Origin: JAZKFT01 sp040386335
GTDB taxonomy: Bacteria; Bacteroidota; Bacteroidia; Chitinophagales; Chitinophagaceae
DNA length: 64,000 nucleotides
Assembly (NCBI GenBank): GCA_040386335.1
Contig: JAZKFT010000021.1
Coordinates: 124,001-188,000 of the forward strand
Reading direction: 5' to 3'
Part shown: one piece after another, positions 44,293-53,039 of the stretch
How the letters are laid out: every line of letters starts with the position of its first letter
Position numbering within the stretch: the stretch's first letter is position 1
Position numbers and translations under genes: made by a program
Notes under the pieces: model-generated
What the model was told of the DNA's origin: nothing
What the model saw: the letters and a program-made list of their open reading frames with translations, nothing else
Databases searched by the model: none

Positions 44293-45255
44293 TTATGAAG
44301 CATCACCCGGATTGGTTTCATTAGATGCCGGCGTACCGGTGCTAAAACTGATGCCGGTGTCAAAATCTGTAAAATCGGGTCTCAGAAAATGAGAAGTGAC
44401 CAGGAGATTATTCTCTACCCGTTTTACCGACAAATAATGGAATCTCGGCTTATAATGCAGGGCAAAATCTTCAATGCTTGTGAGCGATTTTCTAAGTGGC
44501 TGATGCAATCCGCCACCACCACCAATTACCAGGAAATCCTTTCCTTTTAGTTTAAAGTGCTCGAACGCGTGGGCATGGCCACTAAGGAACAACTGGGCCT
44601 TTTGGGAATTTAGATAACCCGGTACAAATTGTTGCTGGACTTTTTTATTACTGCTCACAATTTTACTGTTGGTGAACGGGGAATGATGACAGCAAACGAT
44701 GACTGCCTTTACATCATCTGATGCGTCGAGTTCGGCCATAATACCCAGGTACCAATTCTTTTGTACCTCCTCATCTTCAGCCGTAAGTGTGCCAAAATTT
44801 GAATTGAGCATTACGATCGCCACACTATCTGTAATAGAAACATAACCGGTGCGTACATGCAAAGGGAATCTTTTCTGAAAATTCTTTTCTCCTTTTTTAC
44901 GGCGACCCATTACATCATGATTGCCCATAATGCCAGATACCGCAGTGCCCTGGCGGTGGCAGCTGTCTAAAAAAACATCCACTTTTTTCCATTTACTGCC
45001 GGAGTAACCGAGCGACACGATATCGCCCAGCATGTATAAATTTTTGGGCTTCTGGTGCAACAGCCTCGCCAGGATATTGGCCGTTGCTTTTTTGTTGTTA
45101 TGAGACCTGAGCAAGATCTGCTCCACCCACATGGGTTGCTGGGTATCGCTCACAAAAATGAGTTCATCAGATAACGGGCCGGTATCGGCCATATCTTCCG
45201 GTTTAGACGGCACCATCCTGGTAATGAGTGCCGATATGGGCGCCAGTTTTTTCAT
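44293..45255 (-). CDS. Calcineurin-like metallophosphoesterase
   Basis: 320 residues from the ATG at 45255 (MKKLAPIS); starting at 45285 adds ten residues and overlaps the barrel gene. The dinuclear metal motifs are LIFVSDTQQ, YMLGDIVSLG, GIMGNHDVMG, VIVCCHHSPF and FLSGHAHAFEHF. In the first one Gln replaces the usual His of D-x-H. No signal peptide is visible. It is the last gene of a tight four-gene operon with two barrel proteins and a glycerophosphodiesterase lipoprotein, so hydrolysis of phosphoester products of that enzyme is a plausible role (inference). Confidence 0.87.
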   Translation of the reverse strand: MKKLAPISALITRMVPSKPEDMADTGPLSDELIFVSDTQQPMWVEQILLRSHNNKKATANILARLLHQKPKNLYMLGDIVSLGYSGSKWKKVDVFLDSCHRQGTAVSGIMGNHDVMGRRKKGEKNFQKRFPLHVRTGYVSITDSVAIVMLNSNFGTLTAEDEEVQKNWYLGIMAELDASDDVKAVIVCCHHSPFTNSKIVSSNKKVQQQFVPGYLNSQKAQLFLSGHAHAFEHFKLKGKDFLVIGGGGGLHQPLRKSLTSIEDFALHYKPRFHYLSVKRVENNLLVTSHFLRPDFTDFDTGISFSTGTPASNETNPGDAS

Positions 45256-45271
45256 ATAAAAAAATCGTTGA

Positions 45272-45892
45272 TCATAGTTTAGCAATCCTCCATACTGCCT
45301 GCACCTGGAAACTTAAGGAGGCATCCCGTGTTTCAAAAGCATTCAGCCATTTTCCCTCTGCCGCAAGCCCGAGATTTCTTGACAAAGGGACTGTATACGA
45401 TACTGCAATATTCGATCCGAGGACCACATCTTTAGAACGAACCTCTCCCTGGTAATCGAGGCGTGTATTTAAAATGAAAGTGCCCAAACCGGCATATACA
45501 TTTACCCGCCTGACGATTGGCATGGACCATACAAACATAATGGGGATTGCATTGAGGCTAACCCTGCCAGGGATATTTCCATTTTTTACGCGATACGAAT
45601 AGAAGTTGGTGAAACCCGTTTCGATACCGAGCCGCAACCGGTAGCTCGGGTACCACATGAAGCGGAACGTGGCGGCAACACTGCTCCTCACAATACTTCC
45701 TGCAAGACTAATCGGTCTTACATTCACTGCAGCTACATAATAAGAGTAACCTCCACCTATATGCACCACAAAAGCCCTTCTTGGCCTGGTGGCTGTAGAA
45801 TCGGCGGCAACAGTAGACTGCGCAAAGACACTGCCAATTGAAAAAAGGAGTGCTATTGTAAGCGCTATGAAACGCAATTTATTCATTGGCAT
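45272..45892 (-). CDS. Outer-membrane beta-barrel protein
   Basis: 206 residues, with a signal peptide (FIALTIALLFSIGSVFAQ) and then alternating strands ending in FQVQAVWRIAKL. VVHIGGGYSYYVAAVNVRP, LGIETGFTNFYSYRV and NVYAGLGTFILNTRLDYQG are typical barrel strands. No function-specific motif is seen. The gene overlaps the glycerophosphodiesterase gene by 14 bp (8 bp if Met3 is the start), which implies translational coupling. It is likely an outer-membrane protein of the same module. Confidence 0.78.
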   Translation of the reverse strand: MPMNKLRFIALTIALLFSIGSVFAQSTVAADSTATRPRRAFVVHIGGGYSYYVAAVNVRPISLAGSIVRSSVAATFRFMWYPSYRLRLGIETGFTNFYSYRVKNGNIPGRVSLNAIPIMFVWSMPIVRRVNVYAGLGTFILNTRLDYQGEVRSKDVVLGSNIAVSYTVPLSRNLGLAAEGKWLNAFETRDASLSFQVQAVWRIAKL

Positions 45893-47156
45893 AATAGTTA
45901 AAGGCCACGCAGGATGGAAAATTAGATAGCATCCCGTCGAACTGTCCTTCCTTTATAAACTGGGTAATAAATTCCGGTACGTCTACCGTCCACACGAAAG
46001 CCTGCCTGCCTTGCGCATGGATTTCGGCGACTTTATCGTTTTGTGTACCTTCTGTAAATCTCGGTGCCCAAATATTGCAATTGGCTACGGTCACATCTTC
46101 GGGGGTAAGTTCGCAGAGCGATGGTGTATTGAGATAATTTGGTAACGCCAGGAACTGGAAATACTGTTCTTTTCCGGGGAGCCCGATCACAATTTTGAGG
46201 TCCCGGCCAGCAGCCGCGGCTTTTTGCAAATATTCTCTTTGAATGTCCTGAACCCGGGAAAGGGGCCCAATGTATTTGGTATCCAGCCAAACAAAAGACA
46301 ACTGCGTTTGATATAACACAGCATCAAGGGCTTCTCTTAGCGTTGGTATTTTTTCGCCATGTACCAATCGTACAAAGGCGGTCAACTGTTCGTATGTATA
46401 ATTTTCGATGGGACCCACAAGCCCTGATTTTTGAACTACCCGAAGATTCAGGTCGTTATCATGGTACAAAATAGGAACGCCATCTTTGGTAAATCTTACA
46501 TCTACCTCCACGCCCGTGCTTCCAAATTCCGGCGTTTTCAAAATCATTTCCACTGAATTTTCTGAGATCATCAGCAGGTCGGATGTGCGGCCACCGGAGC
46601 GGTGAGCCAGTATTTGAAAAGGTGTGGGCTTCTGATTCAGCTTTCGGTCGTAGCTAAAAGATATGGGTATTTCTGGTGTATCCTGTCCTGTGCCAAATAC
46701 ACCTTCCATTGTAACCCGGCCGGAATCTATGATCGGGTTTGGCCCCAGGAGCAAACCCGCTCCATTGGCCTGGTTAATGGTAAATCGTACAATACCTGTT
46801 TCTACGCTGACCATTTTACGCCAATATCCATTGAGTAAAATAGAGTCCCCCAACTGTTTTCCTTCGCAAATAAAATACGCGATGTCTTTGCCAAAAAAAC
46901 CAGAAACGTGAAAACTGGTATCACGGCCTTTGACTGTATAACTCCATTTCACGGCCACCAGTTCTCCAAACACATCTACGCCTTTGGTAAGATTGTAAAT
47001 GCCTTCCATGGCATTCCGCGAGGATGATTTTACGCCGGTTGCTGCCGGGCTATTAAACAATGACCAGTTGGCATAATCCGGCTTAAATATTTCGTATTCT
47101 TTTTTGCAGGAAACCAGCTGGACAGCCAATAGCAATATGATCAATGCTTTCGTCAT
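45879..47156 (-). CDS. Glycerophosphodiester phosphodiesterase-family lipoprotein
   Basis: 425 residues. The lipobox LLLAVQLVSC makes it a lipoprotein. Residues about 30-180 form a beta-rich domain not found in simple GDPD enzymes. The GDPD domain follows: ILAHRSGGRTSD (His, Arg), ISENSVEMI, GVEVDVRFTKDGVPILYHDNDLNL (Glu, Asp, His) and FVWTVDVPEF near the end. The catalytic set looks intact. It would cleave glycerophosphodiesters or teichoic-acid-like polymers outside the cytoplasm. It overlaps the downstream barrel gene by 14 bp and the upstream barrel gene by four bases. Confidence 0.85.
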   Translation of the reverse strand: MTKALIILLLAVQLVSCKKEYEIFKPDYANWSLFNSPAATGVKSSSRNAMEGIYNLTKGVDVFGELVAVKWSYTVKGRDTSFHVSGFFGKDIAYFICEGKQLGDSILLNGYWRKMVSVETGIVRFTINQANGAGLLLGPNPIIDSGRVTMEGVFGTGQDTPEIPISFSYDRKLNQKPTPFQILAHRSGGRTSDLLMISENSVEMILKTPEFGSTGVEVDVRFTKDGVPILYHDNDLNLRVVQKSGLVGPIENYTYEQLTAFVRLVHGEKIPTLREALDAVLYQTQLSFVWLDTKYIGPLSRVQDIQREYLQKAAAAGRDLKIVIGLPGKEQYFQFLALPNYLNTPSLCELTPEDVTVANCNIWAPRFTEGTQNDKVAEIHAQGRQAFVWTVDVPEFITQFIKEGQFDGMLSNFPSCVAFNYYANE

Positions 47157-47884
47157 AGGATAAGTGCAACTGTTATTTGTGGGTAAAAGACCTTTCGGTT
47201 GGTTTTATAAAACAACGACCATGTTTGCCAGTAGAAATAATTATTGATGGTGGAAATCGCGAGTGTTAAGTGTTTGTCGTTAAAAAAGAGTTGTTCCAAT
47301 GCCAGTGTAAATGTTTCTCCGTTGTAAAAGTTCTTTTTGGAAGTAAATGTGCTTTCGCCGTTAACAGCCTTGTAATCGAGGTTTAGCGAGACTTGTGCCC
47401 GGAAACTGATCAGCAGATTGCGCCGGGTTTTGTAGCCCAGTGACAGGTGGGAATAGTTCAAAATACCCCGGCCCCTGCTATTGAAGCCATCGATTTTTAA
47501 GATGCCCAGCCAATAACCGATATCGTCGCCGGCAGCAAAATATATTTGATCGGTGATGGGTTTAACATACCTCACACCCAACGAAACATGGTTCTGTAAC
47601 ACCTGGAACATGACCCTGCCTTCGAGGTTAAATTGATTATTAATCCTTCTTAGCACCTGGAAATCACCACAGGGTATCCGTAACCGTAATTCTTCTGTAA
47701 TGTCTTCCGGGGTAGTCATTAATGTAAAACCAATAGAAGAACGCCATTTTTCGGTGTACATGGGGTATGGAAAGCTAATAGCCGCATGTTTGGCGTTGAA
47801 AACAGTATCCTGGGCGGTAGCAGTAAATGAAATGGTCGTGCCTATCAGTGTAGCGATTAGGATTTTGGAGGGAAACCCGGGCAT
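47153..47884 (-). CDS. Outer-membrane beta-barrel protein
   Basis: 243 residues with a signal peptide (ILIATLIGTTISFTATAQ). The body is rich in alternating aromatic strands, for example VMFQVLQNHVSLGVRYVKP, LLISFRAQVSLNLDYKA and the closing FYPQITVALIL. No enzyme motif is visible. Its stop overlaps the ATG of the phosphodiesterase gene (ATGA at 47153-47156). It is the first gene of the four-gene operon and could supply or bind the substrate at the outer membrane, but that is conjecture. Confidence 0.75.
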   Translation of the reverse strand: MPGFPSKILIATLIGTTISFTATAQDTVFNAKHAAISFPYPMYTEKWRSSIGFTLMTTPEDITEELRLRIPCGDFQVLRRINNQFNLEGRVMFQVLQNHVSLGVRYVKPITDQIYFAAGDDIGYWLGILKIDGFNSRGRGILNYSHLSLGYKTRRNLLISFRAQVSLNLDYKAVNGESTFTSKKNFYNGETFTLALEQLFFNDKHLTLAISTINNYFYWQTWSLFYKTNRKVFYPQITVALIL

Positions 47885-47961
47885 TGAAATTTGGTTAGTT
47901 AATAAATCTAAGCTGATGGTTGCTATTACAACAATGTTGCCATGTAAATAGGATTCGCATT

Positions 47962-48726
47962 TTACCCGTTGATACCGCCGCTTACTTCAATGCGCTGCCC
48001 GTTGACCCATTGGGCATCTTCGGTGCAAAGAAAAGCTACTACGCCGCCAATATCACCGGCATTCCCTACACGGCCAAGGGGCGACAAGGAAGATAGCACA
48101 CCCTTCATTTGCGGGTTGTTACGGATAGCGCCGCTGTTGAAATCTGTTTCAATAGGCCCTGGCGCCACAACATTGGCCCCAATTCCTTTGGGTCCAAGTT
48201 CTTTGGCCAGGTATTTTGTAAACACTTCTACAGCCCCTTTCATAGAGGCATATACAGAATAACCGGGGTTGCTGAAACGGGAAGTGCCGGTGGAAATATT
48301 AATAATGCGACCACCGCTGTTCATATGCGGTACCATTTTTTGGGTAAGAAAATACACACTTTTAAAATGGACATCCAGGAATTCGTTGAACATCGCTTCC
48401 GTTACTTCCAAAAAAGGCACGGTTTTTCCCATACCGGCATTGTTGATCAAAAAGTCAAATGAGGTCGTATTCCAGGTGTTTTGCAAACTGTTCATTACCT
48501 GTTGTACAAAACCATCCAGCGACGCAAAATCACCCATGTTTAAATGAAGTGCCACCGCTTTGCGGCCCATGCTTTCGATAGTGGCCACTGTTTCCTGTGC
48601 CAGTTCTTCATTGCTATTGTAAGTGAGCATCACATCAATGCCTTTTTTGGCAATGCTGATTGCCATATCTTTTCCTAAACCCCTGCTGCCACCGGTTACG
48701 ATGGCGATTTTTGTTTCTGCCTGCAT
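47962..48726 (-). CDS. SDR-family oxidoreductase
   Basis: 254 residues from the ATG at 48726 (MQAETKIAIVTGG); the longer frame from 48777 adds 17 residues that look unrelated. TGGSRGLGKDMA is the NADP-binding motif, DFLINNAGMG follows, and the catalytic residues are in ISTGTSRFSNPGYSVYASMKG (Ser, Tyr and Lys). VVAPGPIETDF and the C-terminal GQRIEVSGGING are typical of FabG-like classical SDRs. The substrate is not deducible. The gene stands alone. Confidence 0.88.
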   Translation of the reverse strand: MQAETKIAIVTGGSRGLGKDMAISIAKKGIDVMLTYNSNEELAQETVATIESMGRKAVALHLNMGDFASLDGFVQQVMNSLQNTWNTTSFDFLINNAGMGKTVPFLEVTEAMFNEFLDVHFKSVYFLTQKMVPHMNSGGRIINISTGTSRFSNPGYSVYASMKGAVEVFTKYLAKELGPKGIGANVVAPGPIETDFNSGAIRNNPQMKGVLSSLSPLGRVGNAGDIGGVVAFLCTEDAQWVNGQRIEVSGGING

Positions 48727-48865
48727 GGTAAACTGATGGTTTGAAGTTGAATTGTAGATGTGCTTTATGTCAAACACCTGGGCAAAGGTTTAGTTCAGAA
48801 AGAAAAGTACGTTAGGATATTGCGCTTAAGGAACAGGTGATCGGCTGGCGATCTTTTTCTTTTTG

Positions 48866-49330
48866 CTACTGAGCGACGTACTTTGTCCTTACTCCTTCGT
48901 GATAAATCATAGTGAGCAGCCCCGTATCCGGCTGAACAAAAATAAAGTCGGAGGGTTGGGGGAATCCCATTTTAAAAAGCTCAGGATATACTTTATCCAT
49001 AAAGTAAAGCATGTCTTTATAGCCAACTGAAAAGGCCATTTTATCTCTGAAGCATTCGTCTGTAATAATAAAAATGGGATTGTTAGATGGTTTTACTTTG
49101 GCAAATGCGATGGCCAGAAAATCTTCATCGCTATACTGGTTAGAAATTTTGCCAGGCCCCCAACTCACATCCCATTTTAGAATAGGCCGCCATTTTAATT
49201 TAATACCACAGTTTTGAGCCAACTGAGTAATATATTCAGGTAGTAAATCCCATTTTTCGGTTCCACTGGGACAGCGAAAGATTTTTTCAATCTCCAACTT
49301 CACTTCTTCGAACGGTATTTTGGAGTACAT
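48866..49330 (-). CDS. Hypothetical protein
   Basis: 154 residues with no family I recognise. Composition is that of a small cytoplasmic globular protein, without signal peptide, membrane helix or known catalytic motif. Notable stretches are WDLLPEYITQLAQNCGI, WDVSWGPGKISNQYSDEDFL and YKDMLYFMDKVYPELFKMGF. The ATG at 49330 is the first in frame. It lies between the SDR and the DUF1624-like genes, all on the minus strand, with no clear operon link. Confidence 0.65.
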   Translation of the reverse strand: MYSKIPFEEVKLEIEKIFRCPSGTEKWDLLPEYITQLAQNCGIKLKWRPILKWDVSWGPGKISNQYSDEDFLAIAFAKVKPSNNPIFIITDECFRDKMAFSVGYKDMLYFMDKVYPELFKMGFPQPSDFIFVQPDTGLLTMIYHEGVRTKYVAQ

Positions 49331-49393
49331 AATTTGGGTTTAGAATGAATTCCATATTGCCGCTGTGTAATTTAACCATGGGACTTTACATTT

Positions 49394-50623
49394 TTACAAA
49401 TAACTCAGCCACCATTTTTCTTTATGGTTGGTTTTATACTTGTCATACCACCTGCACAGCGGATAGAGGGCAATAACAACTGATGCCCATATGAGGTACA
49501 CGGTTGTGAGGCTCACACCTTCGCCCGGAATCAGGAACAGGAAGGGTAAATTCTTTGCCGAGTCGATAGCCTGTTGCAAGTTGTGCCCCCTGGCAAAGAA
49601 ACTGATGGCACATAAAAGATGAATCAGGTAAAAATGGACCAGGTAGTAAAAGAAAGCCGTACGTCCATAGGTGCGCATGATGTTGGTGAAACTATTACGC
49701 ATATTCTCAACCAATGCCAACATCAAAAAAGCCGGCCCGATAGTCATACACATGTACAGTAAGGAGGGAGGATATTTATCCACGTTTATAAAAGACAGTA
49801 ATGTGTACATACCATTCCTTTGAGGCTTCCAGGGCAAAGGATCGCCATAAACATTCATGTAGCGCAGGACAATAAAGAGAAGGATCAGGCTCAAACCAAC
49901 ATACACCAATATTTTCCGGCGACGGGCTGCAGTAAATTCCGGTGTAAAAAATTTCCCTGCACAATAGCCTACCATCATCAATCCCGTCCAAGGCACAAAT
50001 GGATAGAGAATTGCTATAAAACGGGTGTTATTTTTATCCAGGCTGACGCCGCCTCCATTATGCGCCAGGTCCCACCAGAAATTGCTTTTAAAACCAGGGT
50101 CAGATTCCGGGATGTTCAACAGGTTATGTGCAAAAACGATGATCAATCCGAGGATCAGGATGGCATTGAAGGGAAGGCGAATGAGCAAGGCCAATATGAC
50201 CATGCTAATGCCGATGGCCCAGATAACCTGTAGCAAAATAAAATTGTAAAAGGGGTTAAATGTAATGCCAAATGCGACAATAACGATCTCGGCAAAGATC
50301 AGCCACAGCCCGCGTTTCAGGAGGAAAGCGCTCAGTTCGTTTTTGGTTTTAAGCAGGCTTTGCAGGTAAATGGATGTGCCCGAAAGAAACACAAAAACCG
50401 GTGCACAAAAATGGGTGATCCACCGGGTGAAATATAAGAGAGGAGACGTGGTTTGCAGGTTCAGGGGGTCTTCGATATTGGCTACCGAATGAAAAAAATC
50501 GCGGGTATGGTCCAGCGCCATAATCACCATTACCATGCCGCGGAGAATATCGATGGAGTCGATGCGTTTTTGCAGGGTGAGGGTGCCGGTGGAAGTTATG
50601 TTTTGGTTGAACGCTTGTAGCAT
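49394..50623 (-). CDS. DUF1624/HGSNAT-like integral membrane acyltransferase
   Basis: 409 residues from the ATG at 50623 (MLQAFNQNITST); the frame continues to 50791 but that part has no family character. RIDSIDILRGMVMVIMALDHTRDFFH is the signature of the heparan-alpha-glucosaminide N-acetyltransferase-like group, with the conserved Asp, Arg and His. About ten membrane helices follow, for example FAEIVIVAFGITFNPFYNFI and FFYYLVHFYLIHLLCAISFF. Acyl transfer across the membrane is the family expectation; the substrate is unknown. Divergent from the acyl-CoA dehydrogenase gene. Confidence 0.87.
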   Translation of the reverse strand: MLQAFNQNITSTGTLTLQKRIDSIDILRGMVMVIMALDHTRDFFHSVANIEDPLNLQTTSPLLYFTRWITHFCAPVFVFLSGTSIYLQSLLKTKNELSAFLLKRGLWLIFAEIVIVAFGITFNPFYNFILLQVIWAIGISMVILALLIRLPFNAILILGLIIVFAHNLLNIPESDPGFKSNFWWDLAHNGGGVSLDKNNTRFIAILYPFVPWTGLMMVGYCAGKFFTPEFTAARRRKILVYVGLSLILLFIVLRYMNVYGDPLPWKPQRNGMYTLLSFINVDKYPPSLLYMCMTIGPAFLMLALVENMRNSFTNIMRTYGRTAFFYYLVHFYLIHLLCAISFFARGHNLQQAIDSAKNLPFLFLIPGEGVSLTTVYLIWASVVIALYPLCRWYDKYKTNHKEKWWLSYL

Positions 50624-50961
50624 GTCGCGAGGTTTAGGGTAGATTTCGGTATTTCCTTTGCCGCCAAAATAGCAAAAGAAGATGTGCTTTACAAAATTTG
50701 TATTTTGAAGGATGGAGAGAGGATTTTCCACCAGCCAAAGCCAACAGATGATCTGTAACGCTGGCGTTACGCAAATAAAATATCCAACCAATCTTTTAAA
50801 AATAAGCAGCTACACGACGTAATCTCAGGATAATTTCTTCATGGGGAAGTTGGTTGTTAGATTTTCTTTATTTGCCGGTCGCCACCCAAAAATATTCCGC
50901 ATCAAAAAACTACCGGCCGTTAGTTTGCACTTACTTTTGCGCCACTAAAAAACGAGCCGTT
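50624..50961. promoter_or_regulatory. Divergent intergenic region with candidate -7 element
   Basis: 338 bp between the DUF1624-like gene and the acyl-CoA dehydrogenase gene. TACTTTTG at 50932-50939 matches the Bacteroidota -7 consensus TAnnTTTG exactly and lies 22 bp upstream of the dehydrogenase ATG. A TTTG at 50924-50927 is too close to serve as the -33 box, so only the -7 half is supported. Confidence 0.45.
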
Positions 50962-52116
50962 ATGAATTTCCAACTGACTGAAGAACACCTGATGATACGC
51001 CAGGCTGCAAGGGATTTTGCACAAAACGAATGCCTGCCCGGTGTGATAGAAAGAGATGAATTGCAAAAGTTTCCGAAGGAACAAATTATGAAACTGGCGG
51101 AGCTTGGTTTTATGGGTATGATGGTGGATCCCCAGTATGGCGGCAGCGGTATGGATACGGTGAGTTATGTATTGGCCATGGAAGAGATCAGCAAGGTGGA
51201 TGCCAGTGTAAGTGTTGTAGTGAGTGTGAACAATAGCCTCGTTTGTTATGGCCTGATGGCTTATGGAAGCGAAGAACAGAAAGTAAAATATTTAACGCCG
51301 CTGGCACAGGGACGAAAGGACAACGAACTATATATCGGTGCTTTTTTGCTGAGTGAACCAGAGGCCGGCAGTGATGCCACCAGCCAGCGCACGACAGCTG
51401 AAGATAAAGGCGACCATTATGTGCTGAATGGGATCAAAAACTGGATCACCAATGGCAACTCGGCCTCGGTGTATTTAGTAATAGCCCAAACGGATGTGAG
51501 CAAGGGAAGCCGTGGTATCAATGCATTTATTGTTGAAAAAAGCTGGCCCGGTGTGTCTGTTGGTGCCAAAGAAAATAAACTCGGCATCCGTGGCAGCGAT
51601 ACGCACAGTATATCGTTTACCGATGTAATGGTGCCAAAGGAAAACCGCATAGGGGACGATGGTTTCGGCTTCACCTTTGCCATGAAAACATTGGCTGGTG
51701 GCCGCATTGGTATTGCATCGCAGGCATTGGGCATCGCCAGTGGGGCTTACGAACTGGCATTGGCCTACAGCAAACAGCGCAAAGCTTTTGGCAAAGAGAT
51801 CATGCATCACCAGGCCATCCAGTTTAAATTAGCCGATATGGCTACCCGCATAGAAGCCAGTCGCCTATTGTGCATGAAAGCTGCCTACGAAAAAGACCAA
51901 AAACAGGATTATACATTAAGCTCATCTATGGCTAAAGTATATAGCAGCGAAACGGCCATGTGGGTGACCACGGAAGCCGTTCAGGTGCATGGCGGCTATG
52001 GTTTTGTAAAAGAATACCATGTGGAACGGATGATGCGGGACGCCAAGATCACGCAGATCTACGAAGGCACGAGTGAGGTGCAGAGAATCGTTATTAGCAG
52101 GGCGATATTGAAATAA
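50962..52116 (+). CDS. Acyl-CoA dehydrogenase
   Basis: 384 residues from the ATG at 50962 (MNFQLTEEHLMIRQAARDFA), the standard opening and length. The TTG at 50854 would add 36 unrelated residues. FAD- and substrate-binding motifs include FLLSEPEAGSDATSQ and GIKNWITNGNSASVYLV. The catalytic Glu lies in ITQIYEGTSEVQRIVISRAI at the end. It oxidises an acyl-CoA to the enoyl-CoA and passes electrons to an electron-transfer flavoprotein; short- or medium-chain butyryl-like substrates are typical of this subgroup. It is a single-gene unit. Confidence 0.94.
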   Translation: MNFQLTEEHLMIRQAARDFAQNECLPGVIERDELQKFPKEQIMKLAELGFMGMMVDPQYGGSGMDTVSYVLAMEEISKVDASVSVVVSVNNSLVCYGLMAYGSEEQKVKYLTPLAQGRKDNELYIGAFLLSEPEAGSDATSQRTTAEDKGDHYVLNGIKNWITNGNSASVYLVIAQTDVSKGSRGINAFIVEKSWPGVSVGAKENKLGIRGSDTHSISFTDVMVPKENRIGDDGFGFTFAMKTLAGGRIGIASQALGIASGAYELALAYSKQRKAFGKEIMHHQAIQFKLADMATRIEASRLLCMKAAYEKDQKQDYTLSSSMAKVYSSETAMWVTTEAVQVHGGYGFVKEYHVERMMRDAKITQIYEGTSEVQRIVISRAILK

Positions 52117-52142
52117 ATGTGGAAATGAAGAATAAAAATTGC

Positions 52143-52271
52143 AGTCATTGCGAAGCCGGTTCTTGCCGGCTGAAGCAATCCACAACTATTAGCCGACCGG
52201 GGTTGCTTCAGAGTAAAAACAGACCAATGAATAGTAGGGGATTGCTTCGGGCAAGAACCCTCGCAATGACT
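52143..52271. mobile_element. MITE/REP-like inverted-repeat element
   Basis: About 129 bp. The left arm (52143-52181) begins AGTCATTGCGA and ends TGAAGCAATCC; the right arm (52239-52271) is its imperfect reverse complement (GGATTGCTTCG...CTCGCAATGACT). The left arm has its own small hairpin AGCCGG-TTCTTG-CCGGCT. A third partial copy, GGGTTGCTTCA, lies near 52199-52209. It encodes no protein; it resembles dispersed GTCATTGCGA...GAAGCAATCC repeats of Bacteroidota. Confidence 0.7.
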
Positions 52272-52311
52272 ATGATTTTTATTGACTTAATCTCCACGAT
52301 TACTTAAATCT

Positions 52312-52968
52312 ATGGCCATAAACAAAGAAGCCTACCTCCGCATTAAAGCGGAATGCGAAGCCAGTGGCGTTACACTCGTAGCAGTGAGTAAGATACAGCC
52401 CAACGAGAAAATCATGGCTTTGTACCAAATGGGCCAAAGGGATTTTGGGGAGAATTATGTACAGGAATTAGTGGCGAAATATGAAGCATTGCCTAAAGAT
52501 ATCCGCTGGCATTTTATCGGTCATTTGCAAAGCAATAAAGTAAAATACATCGCTCCTTTTGTGCACCTCGTACATGGCGTGGATAGTGAAAAGCTGCTGG
52601 CGGCCATTGATAAGGAGGCTAAAAAAGCTGGCAGGGTCATTGATTGTTTATTGCAGCTACATATTGCCAGGGAAGAAACGAAATTTGGGATGGATGAAGA
52701 ACAATTAGCAAATGTGGAAATGAGCAAATTCGCAAACGCCAGAGTTTGCGGATTGATGGGTATGGGCTCGTTTAGCGATGATGAAAACACCGTTCGCAAC
52801 GAATTTAAAATGCTGAAAAATATTTTTGATAAATATCAGCCGACACCGGATCAGGACTCACCACTCAAGGTGTTAAGTATGGGCATGAGCGGCGACTACA
52901 AAATAGCTATTGAAGAAGGCAGCACCATGGTACGAATTGGTAGCCTGCTATTTGGGGCCAGACTCTAG
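52312..52968 (+). CDS. yggS: YggS-family PLP-binding protein
   Basis: 218 residues. VAVSKIQPNEKIMALYQMG holds the PLP-binding Lys, and GENYVQEL, WHFIGHLQSNKVKYI and LSMGMSGDYKIAIEEGSTMVRIG are the family motifs. The protein binds pyridoxal 5'-phosphate and helps keep PLP, amino-acid and one-carbon balance; no enzymatic reaction is known. Length is normal. It follows the inverted-repeat element and is followed by a hairpin, so it is its own transcription unit. Confidence 0.94.
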   Translation: MAINKEAYLRIKAECEASGVTLVAVSKIQPNEKIMALYQMGQRDFGENYVQELVAKYEALPKDIRWHFIGHLQSNKVKYIAPFVHLVHGVDSEKLLAAIDKEAKKAGRVIDCLLQLHIAREETKFGMDEEQLANVEMSKFANARVCGLMGMGSFSDDENTVRNEFKMLKNIFDKYQPTPDQDSPLKVLSMGMSGDYKIAIEEGSTMVRIGSLLFGARL

Positions 52969-52970
52969 AC

Positions 52971-53003
52971 AGAGAAGTCAAGTTTTTAAAACTTGACTTC
53001 TCT
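52971..53003 (+). terminator. Terminator-like hairpin after yggS
   Basis: AGAGAAGTCAAGTT (52971-52984) pairs perfectly with AACTTGACTTCTCT (52990-53003) around TTTAA. A 14-bp stem two bases after the yggS stop. The T-tract after it is weak, so it may also act as an mRNA-stabilising structure. Confidence 0.65.
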
Positions 53004-53039
53004 TGAATACCGACCTGACTGCTACCTAAAAATAAAGCA

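Noticed and set aside
48839..48853. GATCG-GCTGG-CGATC hairpin followed by T-rich DNA
   Set aside because: The T-tract is on the plus strand, where no gene ends; the stem is only five base pairs.
52119..52307. 62-codon plus-strand open frame between the acyl-CoA dehydrogenase gene and yggS
   Set aside because: It lies almost entirely in the inverted-repeat element, and its peptide has no family character.
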